Shown: in pieces, positions 24,504 through 32,567 of the stretch
Numbering within the stretch: position 1 is the stretch's first letter
Layout of the letters: the number at the start of each line of letters is the position of its first letter
Assembly: GCF_000290615.1 (NCBI RefSeq)
Contig: NZ_ALAS01000215.1
Span: forward strand, 1 to 58,921
Source of the DNA: Heyndrickxia coagulans DSM 1 = ATCC 7050
GTDB lineage: Bacteria; Bacillota; Bacilli; Bacillales; Bacillaceae_C
Reading direction: 5' to 3'
DNA: 58,921 nucleotides
The notes under the pieces: model-generated
Databases searched by the model: none
What the model was told of the DNA's origin: nothing
What the model saw: the letters and a program-made list of their open reading frames with translations, nothing else
Program-made: the position numbers and the translations under genes

Positions 24504-25286
24504 TCACTCCCCCTTGAATTGCGGCGCCCTCTTCTCTACAAAAGCGCGGATGCCTTCCTTGTGGTCTTTCGTCTGGCGCATTTTCCACTGCGCATGTTTT
24601 TCCAGTTCCAATGATTTATTGAAGTCCGGGCGGTTCAGTTCCGTATAGATTTTTTTCGTTTTGATCATCGCGAGGACCGGCTTTTTCTGCCATTCTGTAA
24701 TTTTTTGGTCAACGGCAAGCGCAAGATCGGGTACCGCTTCATCGATAATGCCCGTTTCGGCTGCCTCTTCAGCAGACATGACTTTTCCTTCCCAAATCAC
24801 CTTTTTCGCCTTTTCCTGGCCGATCCGGCGCTGCAGCAAATAGTGGCCGCCGCCGTCCGGCACAAGGCCGATCCCGATAAAGTTCATCGCGATTTTGCTG
24901 TCCAAATCGCTGATAATGGTATCACAGGCAAGGGCAAGGCTTAAGCCCAATCCTGCAGCAGCGCCATTAATCGCCGCAATGGTGAGTTTCGGCATACCCA
25001 CAAGAATGGAAACGGCTTCATTTATTTGGTCCATAAAAGAGATGAACCCTTTTTCTTCCTCCATCGCAAGCATGGCTTTGATGTCCCCGCCTGCGGAGAA
25101 TGCTTTGCCGTTTCCGGATAATACGAGAATGTGAATGTCATCCTTCATCGCAATCGCTTTCAACGAGTCCGCCAGTTCCTTAATCATCTCCAGGTTCAGC
25201 GCATTCATTGCGTCCGGGCGGTTGAAATACAAATAGGCTGCCCCGTCTTTTTCCTCCACCTGGATTGTTTCATACGTAGAAATCAC
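24504..25286 (-). CDS. yhaR: Enoyl-CoA hydratase/isomerase family protein YhaR
   Basis: 260-residue crotonase-fold protein. CoA-binding and oxyanion-hole segments are seen (SAGGDIKAM and AAINGAAAGLGLSLALACD). In the active-site loop MNFIGIGLVPDGGGHYLL, the position of the first hydratase Glu is Asn and the second is Asp. That pattern is more like PaaG-type isomerases than classical hydratases, so double-bond isomerisation is more likely than hydration (inference). Matches YhaR of B. subtilis by context. ATG 25286, preceded by GGGAGAGGG. The YhzC-like gene follows at 4 bases. Confidence 0.88.
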   Translation of the reverse strand: MISTYETIQVEEKDGAAYLYFNRPDAMNALNLEMIKELADSLKAIAMKDDIHILVLSGNGKAFSAGGDIKAMLAMEEEKGFISFMDQINEAVSILVGMPKLTIAAINGAAAGLGLSLALACDTIISDLDSKIAMNFIGIGLVPDGGGHYLLQRRIGQEKAKKVIWEGKVMSAEEAAETGIIDEAVPDLALAVDQKITEWQKKPVLAMIKTKKIYTELNRPDFNKSLELEKHAQWKMRQTKDHKEGIRAFVEKRAPQFKGE

Positions 25287-25383
25287 CGAAATCCCTCTCC
25301 CTTTGTTTTATTCTTCCTATTACTAGGATAGCGAAATATTCGGCAATTTCCAATACAAAATGGCGTCTTTTTAAAAAATTCAT

Positions 25384-25418
25384 CAAAAAAAGAGGCTGCC
25401 GCCTAAGCAAACAGCCCC
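25384..25418 (-). terminator. Terminator of yhaX
   Basis: GGGGCTG pairs with CAGCCTC (one G-U) on the minus strand, followed by seven T. Confidence 0.8.
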
Positions 25419-25426
25419 TTCCATCC

Positions 25427-26293
25427 TTATTTCAGCAGTTTCATTTTTTTCAAAAAGTCAATCGGCTGCTGTTTCCGGAAATGCTCTTTTACCATATAAG
25501 ACACTCCGTTTTCATTGTTAGAACGGGTCACCCAGTCGGACGCGTTTTTGACAGCGGGATGCGCATTCCCCATCGCAACGCCGAGCCCTGCCCACTCGAC
25601 AAGCGGGAGATCATCGAGGCCCGAACCGATGACGACCACTTCCTCACGGCGGATGTTCATCCGGTCGCATACATATAAAAGCCCGCGAAGCTTGGAAATG
25701 CCAGCCGGCACAATATCCAGCTTCCCGTTCCCGCACACAATGCAATCCACTTCATGGAACATATTGGCAATTGCTTTTTTGGCAGCCTGAATGTCCTCTC
25801 CGTCGGAAAAGATCACTTCGATTTTGGGCGGGGAAAGCGGCGTTTGTTCCAGTTTTGCCGATAAATCGTCCACATATTGTTCTGCATAAGAAAACGGATT
25901 GGACGTTTGATAAATGACTTTTCCCATCAGCTTATTCGGATGCTTCACCCTGTTTGACAATGTAAACCGCTCGGAAACAAGGCGGATTTGGGCTTGAAAC
26001 CCTTCCAAAAACCGCACAAGGTCACGGGTGGCCTCTTCGCTGATCCTTCTGACAAAAATCGGTTTATCCAGTTCACTGGCAATATAAGCGCCCTGGTGCG
26101 TGATTAAGGAAGAATGCAGCTTCAGCCATTTGGCAATCCGGTGGGCCGAAGCGAAATTTTTTGACGTAATGAGCGTCACCGCAATGCCTTTTGCACCTGC
26201 ATACTCAATCGCTTCTTTCGTTGTTTTGCCGAGCCGGCCGTTATCCTGCAGCAATGTTCCCTCAATATTTAACGCCAGCATTTTATAGATCAT
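25427..26293 (-). CDS. yhaX: HAD/Cof-type hydrolase-like protein YhaX
   Basis: 288 residues, identical in length to B. subtilis YhaX. Cof-type HAD fold with cap: motif II TLITSK (residues ~40-45), a Lys region near GISKLRGLL, and motif IV IGSGLDDLPLVEWAGLGVAMGNA. Motif I, normally DxDGT, reads LNIEGTLL: the nucleophile Asp is Asn and the acid Asp is Glu. The protein may therefore be a catalytically weak or non-enzymatic member, or use another mechanism. YhaX is described as sporulation-expressed in B. subtilis. Separate transcript with its own terminator; ATG 26293, with GAGGGGGAG upstream. Confidence 0.9.
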   Translation of the reverse strand: MIYKMLALNIEGTLLQDNGRLGKTTKEAIEYAGAKGIAVTLITSKNFASAHRIAKWLKLHSSLITHQGAYIASELDKPIFVRRISEEATRDLVRFLEGFQAQIRLVSERFTLSNRVKHPNKLMGKVIYQTSNPFSYAEQYVDDLSAKLEQTPLSPPKIEVIFSDGEDIQAAKKAIANMFHEVDCIVCGNGKLDIVPAGISKLRGLLYVCDRMNIRREEVVVIGSGLDDLPLVEWAGLGVAMGNAHPAVKNASDWVTRSNNENGVSYMVKEHFRKQQPIDFLKKMKLLK

Positions 26294-26410
26294 GGATGCT
26301 CCCCCTCTTCATGATGCTCCCGGCTGCCGGGCTGATTTTTCACACAGCCTGCTTTCTTTTACAGATGTATGAGAAAAAAGGGGGAAATAGAACTTTCCGG
26401 CTGCATTCTT

Positions 26411-26758
26411 CTACTTTCCGTTGTATAAATCTTCGACAGGCTTCATCAGCACCTGATTGATTTCGCTGAGCATATCGCTTAGCCGCTGTTCAGCGCCGAT
26501 CAACTGCATAATGGCGGGATTTGCCTGGACCGCTTGCATGGCAGCCTGCGCCTGCTTTTCATCTTCTTCTGTAACCGGAAGCCCCTGCATTTGTTTATCT
26601 TGCAGATTGAGTTGAAGCTGCCTGAAACGGTCAAACAATGCTCTCGCCTGGCCGTTTGACCGGACATTTTCGTACGCCTGCTTCAACGCAGCAAATTCAT
26701 GGCTTTCCCGGATTCCTTTTTCAAGCATGCGCGCGTATTCATTTAAATGGGATGGCAT
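26411..26758 (-). CDS. yheA: YlbF/YmcA-family protein YheA
   Basis: 115-residue, fully helical, Gln-rich protein of the Com_YlbF (YlbF/YmcA/YheA) family; B. subtilis YheA has 117. Relatives YlbF and YmcA work with YaaT as an RNase Y accessory complex, but YheA itself has no assigned role. Two helical hairpins can be seen (5-60, 65-108) with the family block ALFDRFRQLQLNLQDKQMQG. ATG 26758, preceded by AAGGAGG. It follows yheB in the same direction, with about 190 bases between. Confidence 0.9.
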   Translation of the reverse strand: MPSHLNEYARMLEKGIRESHEFAALKQAYENVRSNGQARALFDRFRQLQLNLQDKQMQGLPVTEEDEKQAQAAMQAVQANPAIMQLIGAEQRLSDMLSEINQVLMKPVEDLYNGK

Positions 26759-26949
26759 GTAAATCCTCCTTATGTTTTATTCATCACGGATGGTTTCCCG
26801 GCCTTGCTTTCGTTACACAAGGAGCAGCCGGGCCGCTTGAAGCCTGCCACGGAAATGCAGGGATGCATGGGTTTCCTGTTTTCTCTTTCCTGCACGAGCA
26901 GCAGGATCAGGCCGGCGTTATTCCAACAATGCGCCAAAGCTTGCTTCCT

Positions 26950-28083
26950 CTATACAAGCAGCACGATCACCCCCTGAACGATCCCAATCAGGCCGCCCAG
27001 TAACGCGCCAAGATACGTAATCATTGAAAATTCGCGGGCGGTAATGCCGAGAATCAGCCCTTCCAGGCGCTCAATCGGAAAAGATTCCACTTCCTGGCGC
27101 ACAAGATCCGCCACCTGCAGCTTCCGGATGATCAAAGGCACGTTTTTGCTGATGAAGTGCAGCGCTTTTTCCGCCAATACAGGGATCCATTCTTCTTCAA
27201 TTTTATTCCGGTACCGGGCAACAAATGCCTGGACGGGTGTGTCTAAAAAACGTTCGACAGGAAGGGCAGATAAAATATTTTTCTCCAGCCATCCGCTAAT
27301 TTCTTCATCCGGTAGATCCGGCAAAAGTTCCCCTGCCTGTTTTGCTTTCAGGCCGTTCCATTCCCTTTCCAGCATTTCCGCCATTGTTGCTTTCATTCCG
27401 GGTTCCTGGAGTGCCCGGGTGATCTCAGGCTGGATTTTATCGGCAATCGAAGTGTTTCCGATAAAACGTTTCACCATCGCGCCGATCATGCCGCGGTCAT
27501 CAAGAAAATGGCTGATCATCCCTTCAATTTTCGTGCGGCCAGCAGGGCTTGAAATGTATTCGCTAATCCTTGCAATGATCAAATCCGCCAAAACAGGGAT
27601 TTTTTCTTCAGCTTTTTTGATCACGGCTTCCGGCAGCAGTGCTTCAAGCGTTTGCGGTGCGATATGTTGTTTTGCCTCCCCGTAACGGGTGCGGATGAAT
27701 TCTTTGATCCCGTTTTGAACACGCTCCGCCGACAAATCCGCTTTAAAAAAACCGGCAATTTGCGGGGTCGTCCAGCTCATCTCCAGCCATTTCAAAAAAG
27801 TATCCGCCATCCATTGGGCCGTCTCTTTCCGGAACCCGGGCGACAGCAGCTTTTTTTCGATGCTTTCCGGGGTGACCAGATGGCGCACCACCATTTCGCC
27901 AAGCTGCTTCGCAATCTCTTCGCGCCTTTTCGGAATCAATCCGGGCGTGAACGGAAGCCGCCAATTTTTAATATAGATCGCCTCGTACGGCCGAAACAGC
28001 ATTTTAATGGCCAGATAATTTGTGAATCCGCCGATCACTGCCCCCACGGCAGTCATAAACAAAATTTCCAAAAATGCATGCAT
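26950..28083 (-). CDS. yheB: DUF445-family membrane protein YheB
   Basis: About 377 residues, as in B. subtilis. Membrane helices at both ends: N-terminal FLEILFMTAVGAVIGGFTNY and C-terminal YLGALLGGLIGIVQGVIVLLV. Between them lies a long helical domain (about 40-350) and the DUF445 block NYLAIKMLFRPYEA..I.NWRLPFTPGLIPKRREEIA. Function is unknown. ATG 28083 is preferred over TTG 28089 by spacing to GAGGG. It diverges from the ATP-grasp cluster. The yheB-yheA order is conserved. Confidence 0.9.
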   Translation of the reverse strand: MHAFLEILFMTAVGAVIGGFTNYLAIKMLFRPYEAIYIKNWRLPFTPGLIPKRREEIAKQLGEMVVRHLVTPESIEKKLLSPGFRKETAQWMADTFLKWLEMSWTTPQIAGFFKADLSAERVQNGIKEFIRTRYGEAKQHIAPQTLEALLPEAVIKKAEEKIPVLADLIIARISEYISSPAGRTKIEGMISHFLDDRGMIGAMVKRFIGNTSIADKIQPEITRALQEPGMKATMAEMLEREWNGLKAKQAGELLPDLPDEEISGWLEKNILSALPVERFLDTPVQAFVARYRNKIEEEWIPVLAEKALHFISKNVPLIIRKLQVADLVRQEVESFPIERLEGLILGITAREFSMITYLGALLGGLIGIVQGVIVLLV

Positions 28084-28366
28084 ACACAATCATCCCTCAT
28101 TGTTTTCGTTGTGAAATTTTTTCCAAAGAAGCACGGGAAGTTTCCAGCCCGCTATGCGGACACAACGGTCGATTTTGGTTCTATGCTGCGGAAAACCGCA
28201 AACTTAATGAAAAAATACCCTTTTTTGCGGCCGGGTATTTCTGAAATCAGCTATTTTTTTTGAACCGATTTTCTGTACTAATCATAAGATATCAGCAAAA
28301 GCCCAATAAAGTCAAAAATTAGCCGTGTTCGTGCCCGTGTTTTCAGGAGGAAGGGAGGGGAACGGA

Positions 28367-29707
28367 TTGGCATCAACCATTGCATTCCGGCATGACGATG
28401 AAACGAAAGGCGCGGCGGCGGCAATTCCACGGGCGCTCCTTTCCTTTTTGCGCATTTCAAACGGCGGGCTCACCATCCGGTTCGGCGGAAAAACAGCCAC
28501 AGCAAAAGTGGAAACCGATGCATCCGGCAAAACGGTAATGATGCTCTCTGCGGATGGTTACAAACACCTGAAGCTCCCTGTCCCGCCCGCCCGGTTGAAA
28601 GCCTTCTGCCGGCAGGGGGTGCTTGAACTTGGCCCGGTGATCGCCGTCCTGACAGAACTTACTGGAAGTGCCCCTTCTGAAAACATCCGGCCATTTTGCG
28701 AAGAACTGCACCACCTGATCGAAAAAGAAGGCGGCTGCCTTTTTGTGGAAGGCTTGGATTCCCGCGCCGGCACCGGCTGCACGTTTTCCGCCAATGGCTG
28801 GAAGACGGGGGAAGTGCCGGAACCGGACATTGTCTATAACCGCATTCATTCTAGGCTGGCTGAAAAAAGCCGCCAGTTTGGAATGAAAACAGCAGCGTAC
28901 AAAGAAAAGGGAACCGGTTTTTTTAATGCCAAGTATTTAACAAAAATGGAAGTTTACGAATGCCTTTATGCAAACCGATTTTTGCGGTCGTATTTACCGG
29001 AAACTTGCCGGTACGGTCCGGCGTGCCTAGCGGAAAAACTTGGGGCATTCAATATCCTGTATGCAAAGCCCGAAAACGGAAGCCAGGGGCGCGGCATCAT
29101 CCGGATTGAAAAAAAGGAAAGCCGGTTCCTCCTTGGCCATACGCACCAGGAAAACCGTTTGCCGGAAGTTGCAGAAAATGTGGAAGACACCGTTCAAAAA
29201 ATGGAACAACTCACCGGAACCCTTCCGTATATCCTTCAACAAGGCATTCCATTGCTTTCGGCAGATGGAAGGCAAACCGATTTCCGGTTCCTTGTCTGGA
29301 GAACCGGCGCAAAAAACGATTGGCAGATCGCGTCATCCCTCGCAAGAACAGCGGCAGACGATGCGATTGTGTCAAACCTCTCACAAGGAGGGCTTCCGGC
29401 AAAACCGGCGCCGCTTATCTTCCATCATTTTGGAAAGGAAAAAGGCCGGCTCGTGCTGGAACTCATGCATGAGCTGGCGGAAGCCGCCGCCATCACGCTC
29501 TGTTCCGCCGGAAACGGGCACTTTGCGGAATTCGGGATCGATATAGGGGTGGATTGGGATGGAAAACCGTGGGTAATTGAAGCAAACGTAAAGCCGTCTA
29601 AGGCCGCGTTTGGCGTATCCCGCGGCGGCATCCGCCCATCCGTAAAAGCACTATACCGCTACGGTTTATTTCTATGGACTGAAAGGGGAATGGAACATGC
29701 CGGCTAA
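28367..29707 (+). CDS. YheD-type ATP-grasp protein, paralogue 1
   Basis: 446 residues, YheC/YheD ATP-grasp family (endospore coat-associated in B. subtilis). N-terminal domain of about 180 residues, then the ATP-grasp core (about 205-430): AKPENGSQGRGIIRIE as the nucleotide-binding loop, ILQQGIPLL, TDFRFLVW, and EFGIDIGVDWDGKPWVIEANVKPSK with the metal-binding acidic-Asn pair. The start is TTG 28367, 6 bases after GGGAGGGG; no ATG is available nearby. It is first of four related genes and overlaps the next by 11 bases. It differs more from B. subtilis YheD than the gene at 31206, so I call it a paralogue. Substrate is unknown. Confidence 0.85.
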   Translation: MASTIAFRHDDETKGAAAAIPRALLSFLRISNGGLTIRFGGKTATAKVETDASGKTVMMLSADGYKHLKLPVPPARLKAFCRQGVLELGPVIAVLTELTGSAPSENIRPFCEELHHLIEKEGGCLFVEGLDSRAGTGCTFSANGWKTGEVPEPDIVYNRIHSRLAEKSRQFGMKTAAYKEKGTGFFNAKYLTKMEVYECLYANRFLRSYLPETCRYGPACLAEKLGAFNILYAKPENGSQGRGIIRIEKKESRFLLGHTHQENRLPEVAENVEDTVQKMEQLTGTLPYILQQGIPLLSADGRQTDFRFLVWRTGAKNDWQIASSLARTAADDAIVSNLSQGGLPAKPAPLIFHHFGKEKGRLVLELMHELAEAAAITLCSAGNGHFAEFGIDIGVDWDGKPWVIEANVKPSKAAFGVSRGGIRPSVKALYRYGLFLWTERGMEHAG

Positions 29708-30788
29708 ATTAGGCATTCTTACGCTGGATCCTGCTTCCCGGCAGGATTATTTTGACCAAATGGCACATGAATCAAAACAATATGGGACCGATCTTTATTC
29801 ATTCTCCCCCCTTGATTTACTGCCCGGCACGCAGAAAGCAAAGGGACTTCATTTTGACACTACAAGCGGCATATGGAAAGAAGAAGTTTTCCAGATTCCG
29901 GAATTCCTTTATGACCGCTGCTTTTACGGCGAAGACCAGCCATCAAAAGATGCCAAAAAAATCGTCGCATGGCTGAAAGAACGGAAAGACCTTACCTTTC
30001 TCGGATACGGGCTGCCGAATAAAACCGCGCTTTACGACCGTCTGAAGGAAATTCCGGAAATCTCCCCGTATTTGCCGGAGACAGTAAGGGCGGACAGTAC
30101 GGAAACGGTTTTGCGGGAACTGAACAAATATCTTTCCATTATTTTAAAACCGGCAAACGGTGCGCATGGATATGCGGTGTATTCCCTCGAAAAGAAAACG
30201 GGCGGGCTGCTTGTAAGAACGACGAAAAACGGCAGTCTTATATCGCAGAACTTCGGCCGTTTGGATAAATTTCAAGCGTGGCTCAATACACTGCTCGGAA
30301 AGCATGATTTTCTCATTCAGGCAAGGATTGACAATATGGACCGGAAAAACCGGCCTTTTGATCTGCGCATCTTTTTGCAAAAAGACAGCCGCGGCGAGTG
30401 GCAGGAAGTGACGCGGGGCATCCGTACCGGCATGGAAAACGGCATTTTAACCAATTTGAGCGCGGGGGCAAGCCTCTCAACATACGGGAACTGGCAACGC
30501 GAAACGCCGCATTTTAATCATGTCTATATCAGCCAGGAAATCTCTGACATCATCAGCATCTTGCCGGCTGTTTTGGAAGAAACTTTTCAACCGCTATTTG
30601 AGTTGGGAATCGATCTGCTTATTGCGGGGGACCAATCCATCTGGATACTCGACATCAATTCAAAACCGGGCAGAAAAATGGTCAGCCTTCTCCATCCGGA
30701 AAAAGCCGGGCAAATGGCTGAAGCCCCGCTTGCCTACTGCCGGTATTTACAGGAAATCGGAAACCGCGTGCAGGCCGGAAATGTGTAA
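29697..30788 (+). CDS. yheC: YheC-type ATP-grasp protein
   Basis: 363 residues, the length of B. subtilis YheC. N-terminal region to about residue 105 (with EFLYDRCFYG), then the ATP-grasp core: LKPANGAHGYAVYSLE, FLIQARIDNMDRKNRPFDLRIF, and ELGIDLLIAGDQSIWILDINSKPGRK with the D..N metal pair. The ATG overlaps the end of the previous gene by 11 bases, which indicates translational coupling. It is described as spore-envelope associated in B. subtilis; the chemistry (an ATP-dependent ligation is typical of the fold) is not known. The structured repeat array follows. Confidence 0.9.
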   Translation: MPAKLGILTLDPASRQDYFDQMAHESKQYGTDLYSFSPLDLLPGTQKAKGLHFDTTSGIWKEEVFQIPEFLYDRCFYGEDQPSKDAKKIVAWLKERKDLTFLGYGLPNKTALYDRLKEIPEISPYLPETVRADSTETVLRELNKYLSIILKPANGAHGYAVYSLEKKTGGLLVRTTKNGSLISQNFGRLDKFQAWLNTLLGKHDFLIQARIDNMDRKNRPFDLRIFLQKDSRGEWQEVTRGIRTGMENGILTNLSAGASLSTYGNWQRETPHFNHVYISQEISDIISILPAVLEETFQPLFELGIDLLIAGDQSIWILDINSKPGRKMVSLLHPEKAGQMAEAPLAYCRYLQEIGNRVQAGNV

Positions 30789-30825
30789 AATGAAAGAAAT
30801 GGGACTGCTCTTTAGCGGCTATGTG

Positions 30826-31070
30826 AAGGAACAGCGCGTTTTCGACAGCCTTTTCGCATAGAACGCGCCTGTGTTTAAGGAACAGCACCGTTTTCGACGG
30901 CTCTCCTTCACACAGAGTGCCCATAAGAAACCGGGCAATTTTGGCCGCATAGAACGCGCCTGCGTCAAGAAACCGGGCGCTTTCAACGGCATACCTTCGC
31001 ATAGAGCGCTCCTATGTGAAGAAGCAGCGCATTTTTCGACAGCCTTTTCGCATAGAACGCGCCTGAATTT
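30826..31070 (+). repeat. Five-copy structured tandem repeat, ~50 bp units
   Basis: Units begin with AAGRAR at 30826, 30877, 30925, 30967 and 31019, each 42-52 bases. The first and last share an identical 33-base core (TTTTCGACAGCC...CGCGCCTG). The unit ends are self-complementary (GCGCGTT/AACGCGC in unit 1; GCGCT/AGCGC in unit 4), so each can fold as a hairpin. It fills the gap between the second and third ATP-grasp genes. Confidence 0.8.
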
Positions 31071-31205
31071 TTGCCACATTGCTTTTGAAACAGAAGGGAA
31101 CCCGAGAAAAAGAGCCGCGATAGTAGCCGGAAAAATTTGGTTGGTTCATTTCATCCGCTGCCGGTTTAACAAAAGGTCATCTAAATGAAACGAGGTGCTT
31201 TACAA

Positions 31206-32567
31206 ATGGCCAGAAAATATAAAATTGAGTTTTTTGATGCCTCCGACCCGATCCTGTACACGCCGCAAAGCCTTCCGGTACTTGAAAACACCGGCAAAGT
31301 GGCATTCGGCTCTAAAATCGCTGCCGCAAAAATCGAACCGCATCCAAATGGCCGCAATGTTTTTTCCGTCTCAAGCGCGCTTGCCGGTGAACTGAGAATG
31401 CCCGCCTTTTTAACGGTTCTTCACTGTTTCCAAAACAGCGATATCCTGATGCTCGGCCCGCTTGTCGGCATTTTTACGGCCGGCTTCACCCCCTTTGAAA
31501 ACCGCCCGGCCGGTGCAAGGTCGGCGTGGTTTGCAAAACTTCTTTCCGCCCAGTCTGCTGCCTGCGTGGTGCCGTTTTTATTTGGCGAACAGCATATCGA
31601 TTGGGAACAGGGTGTGATCACCGGCTACTTTTACGGGAAAGCGGGCTGGGAAAAGCAGGAAGTCCCGTTTCCCAATGCCATTTACGACCGGCTCCCGAAC
31701 CGGAAAAGTGAAAAACTTGTAAATGCGCAGAAAATCAAAGAAAAATTGGAAAAAGAATATTTTATTCCGTGGTACAATCCCGGCTTTTTCAACAAACTGG
31801 AAATTCACGAGCGGCTGTTTCAAGATCCGGAAGCGCGCCCCTATTTGCCGGAAACGAACCCGCTCACCTCTTTTCATCAAATTGAACGGATGCTGTCTGA
31901 TTACGGGATGGTCTACATCAAACCGGTGAACGGCAGCCTTGGCCTTGGCGTCCATCAAATCCATTACCACCATGCTTCCGGCGCGTATTATTGCCGGTAC
32001 CGGGACACCGGCAACCGATTGTTAAAATTCAGCAGCCTTGAAAACTTGATCAACCATGTTTTTTCTAAAAAGCAATGGAACCGGCTGCTCGTCCAGCAGG
32101 GCATTTTTCTCGTAACAGACGGAGGGCGGCCGGTTGATTTCCGGGTCCATACCAATAAAGACGAGGGCGGAAACTGGGTCGTTACAGCAATCGCGGCAAA
32201 AGTGGCCGGCCCGGGCAGCCCGACAACGCACGTGAGAAGCGGCGGGTTAATTAAAACACTTCCCGAACTTACGGAAAACCCCGAGCAACAGGAGATGTAC
32301 CGGCATGCGCTGGAAACAGCCGCCCTCAAACTTTCCCGCGCCATCGATGAACATGTCGAAGGAGTGATTGGGGAAATCGGGTTTGACCTCGGCATCGGCA
32401 CGGACGGGAAAGTATGGCTGTTTGAAGCCAATTCGAAGCCCGGGCGCTCCATTTTCAACAATCCGTTCATGAAAGCGTGCGATTTATTGACGCGCAAACT
32501 GAGCTTATCGTTTGCCGTTTATTTGACGGAACGGCAAGTGCAGTCACCAGGGGAAATGTTCCCATGA
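31206..32567 (+). CDS. yheD: YheD ATP-grasp spore coat-associated protein
   Basis: 453 residues, exactly the length of B. subtilis YheD. N-terminal domain (1-190), then ATP-grasp core (about 205-440): YIKPVNGSLGLGVHQI, LLVQQGIFLVTDGGRPVDFR, and GEIGFDLGIGTDGKVWLFEANSKPGRS. Start ATG 31206, 8 bases after GAGGTG; the upstream ATG at 31185 has no ribosome-binding site. In B. subtilis YheD forms a ring around the forespore under mother-cell control; here it lies in an enlarged cluster. It overlaps the next gene by four bases (ATGA). Confidence 0.9.
   Translation: MARKYKIEFFDASDPILYTPQSLPVLENTGKVAFGSKIAAAKIEPHPNGRNVFSVSSALAGELRMPAFLTVLHCFQNSDILMLGPLVGIFTAGFTPFENRPAGARSAWFAKLLSAQSAACVVPFLFGEQHIDWEQGVITGYFYGKAGWEKQEVPFPNAIYDRLPNRKSEKLVNAQKIKEKLEKEYFIPWYNPGFFNKLEIHERLFQDPEARPYLPETNPLTSFHQIERMLSDYGMVYIKPVNGSLGLGVHQIHYHHASGAYYCRYRDTGNRLLKFSSLENLINHVFSKKQWNRLLVQQGIFLVTDGGRPVDFRVHTNKDEGGNWVVTAIAAKVAGPGSPTTHVRSGGLIKTLPELTENPEQQEMYRHALETAALKLSRAIDEHVEGVIGEIGFDLGIGTDGKVWLFEANSKPGRSIFNNPFMKACDLLTRKLSLSFAVYLTERQVQSPGEMFP

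Noticed and set aside
30826-31070. CRISPR array
   Set aside because: Unit lengths vary (42-52 bases), there are no unique spacers between short identical repeats, and no cas genes are nearby.
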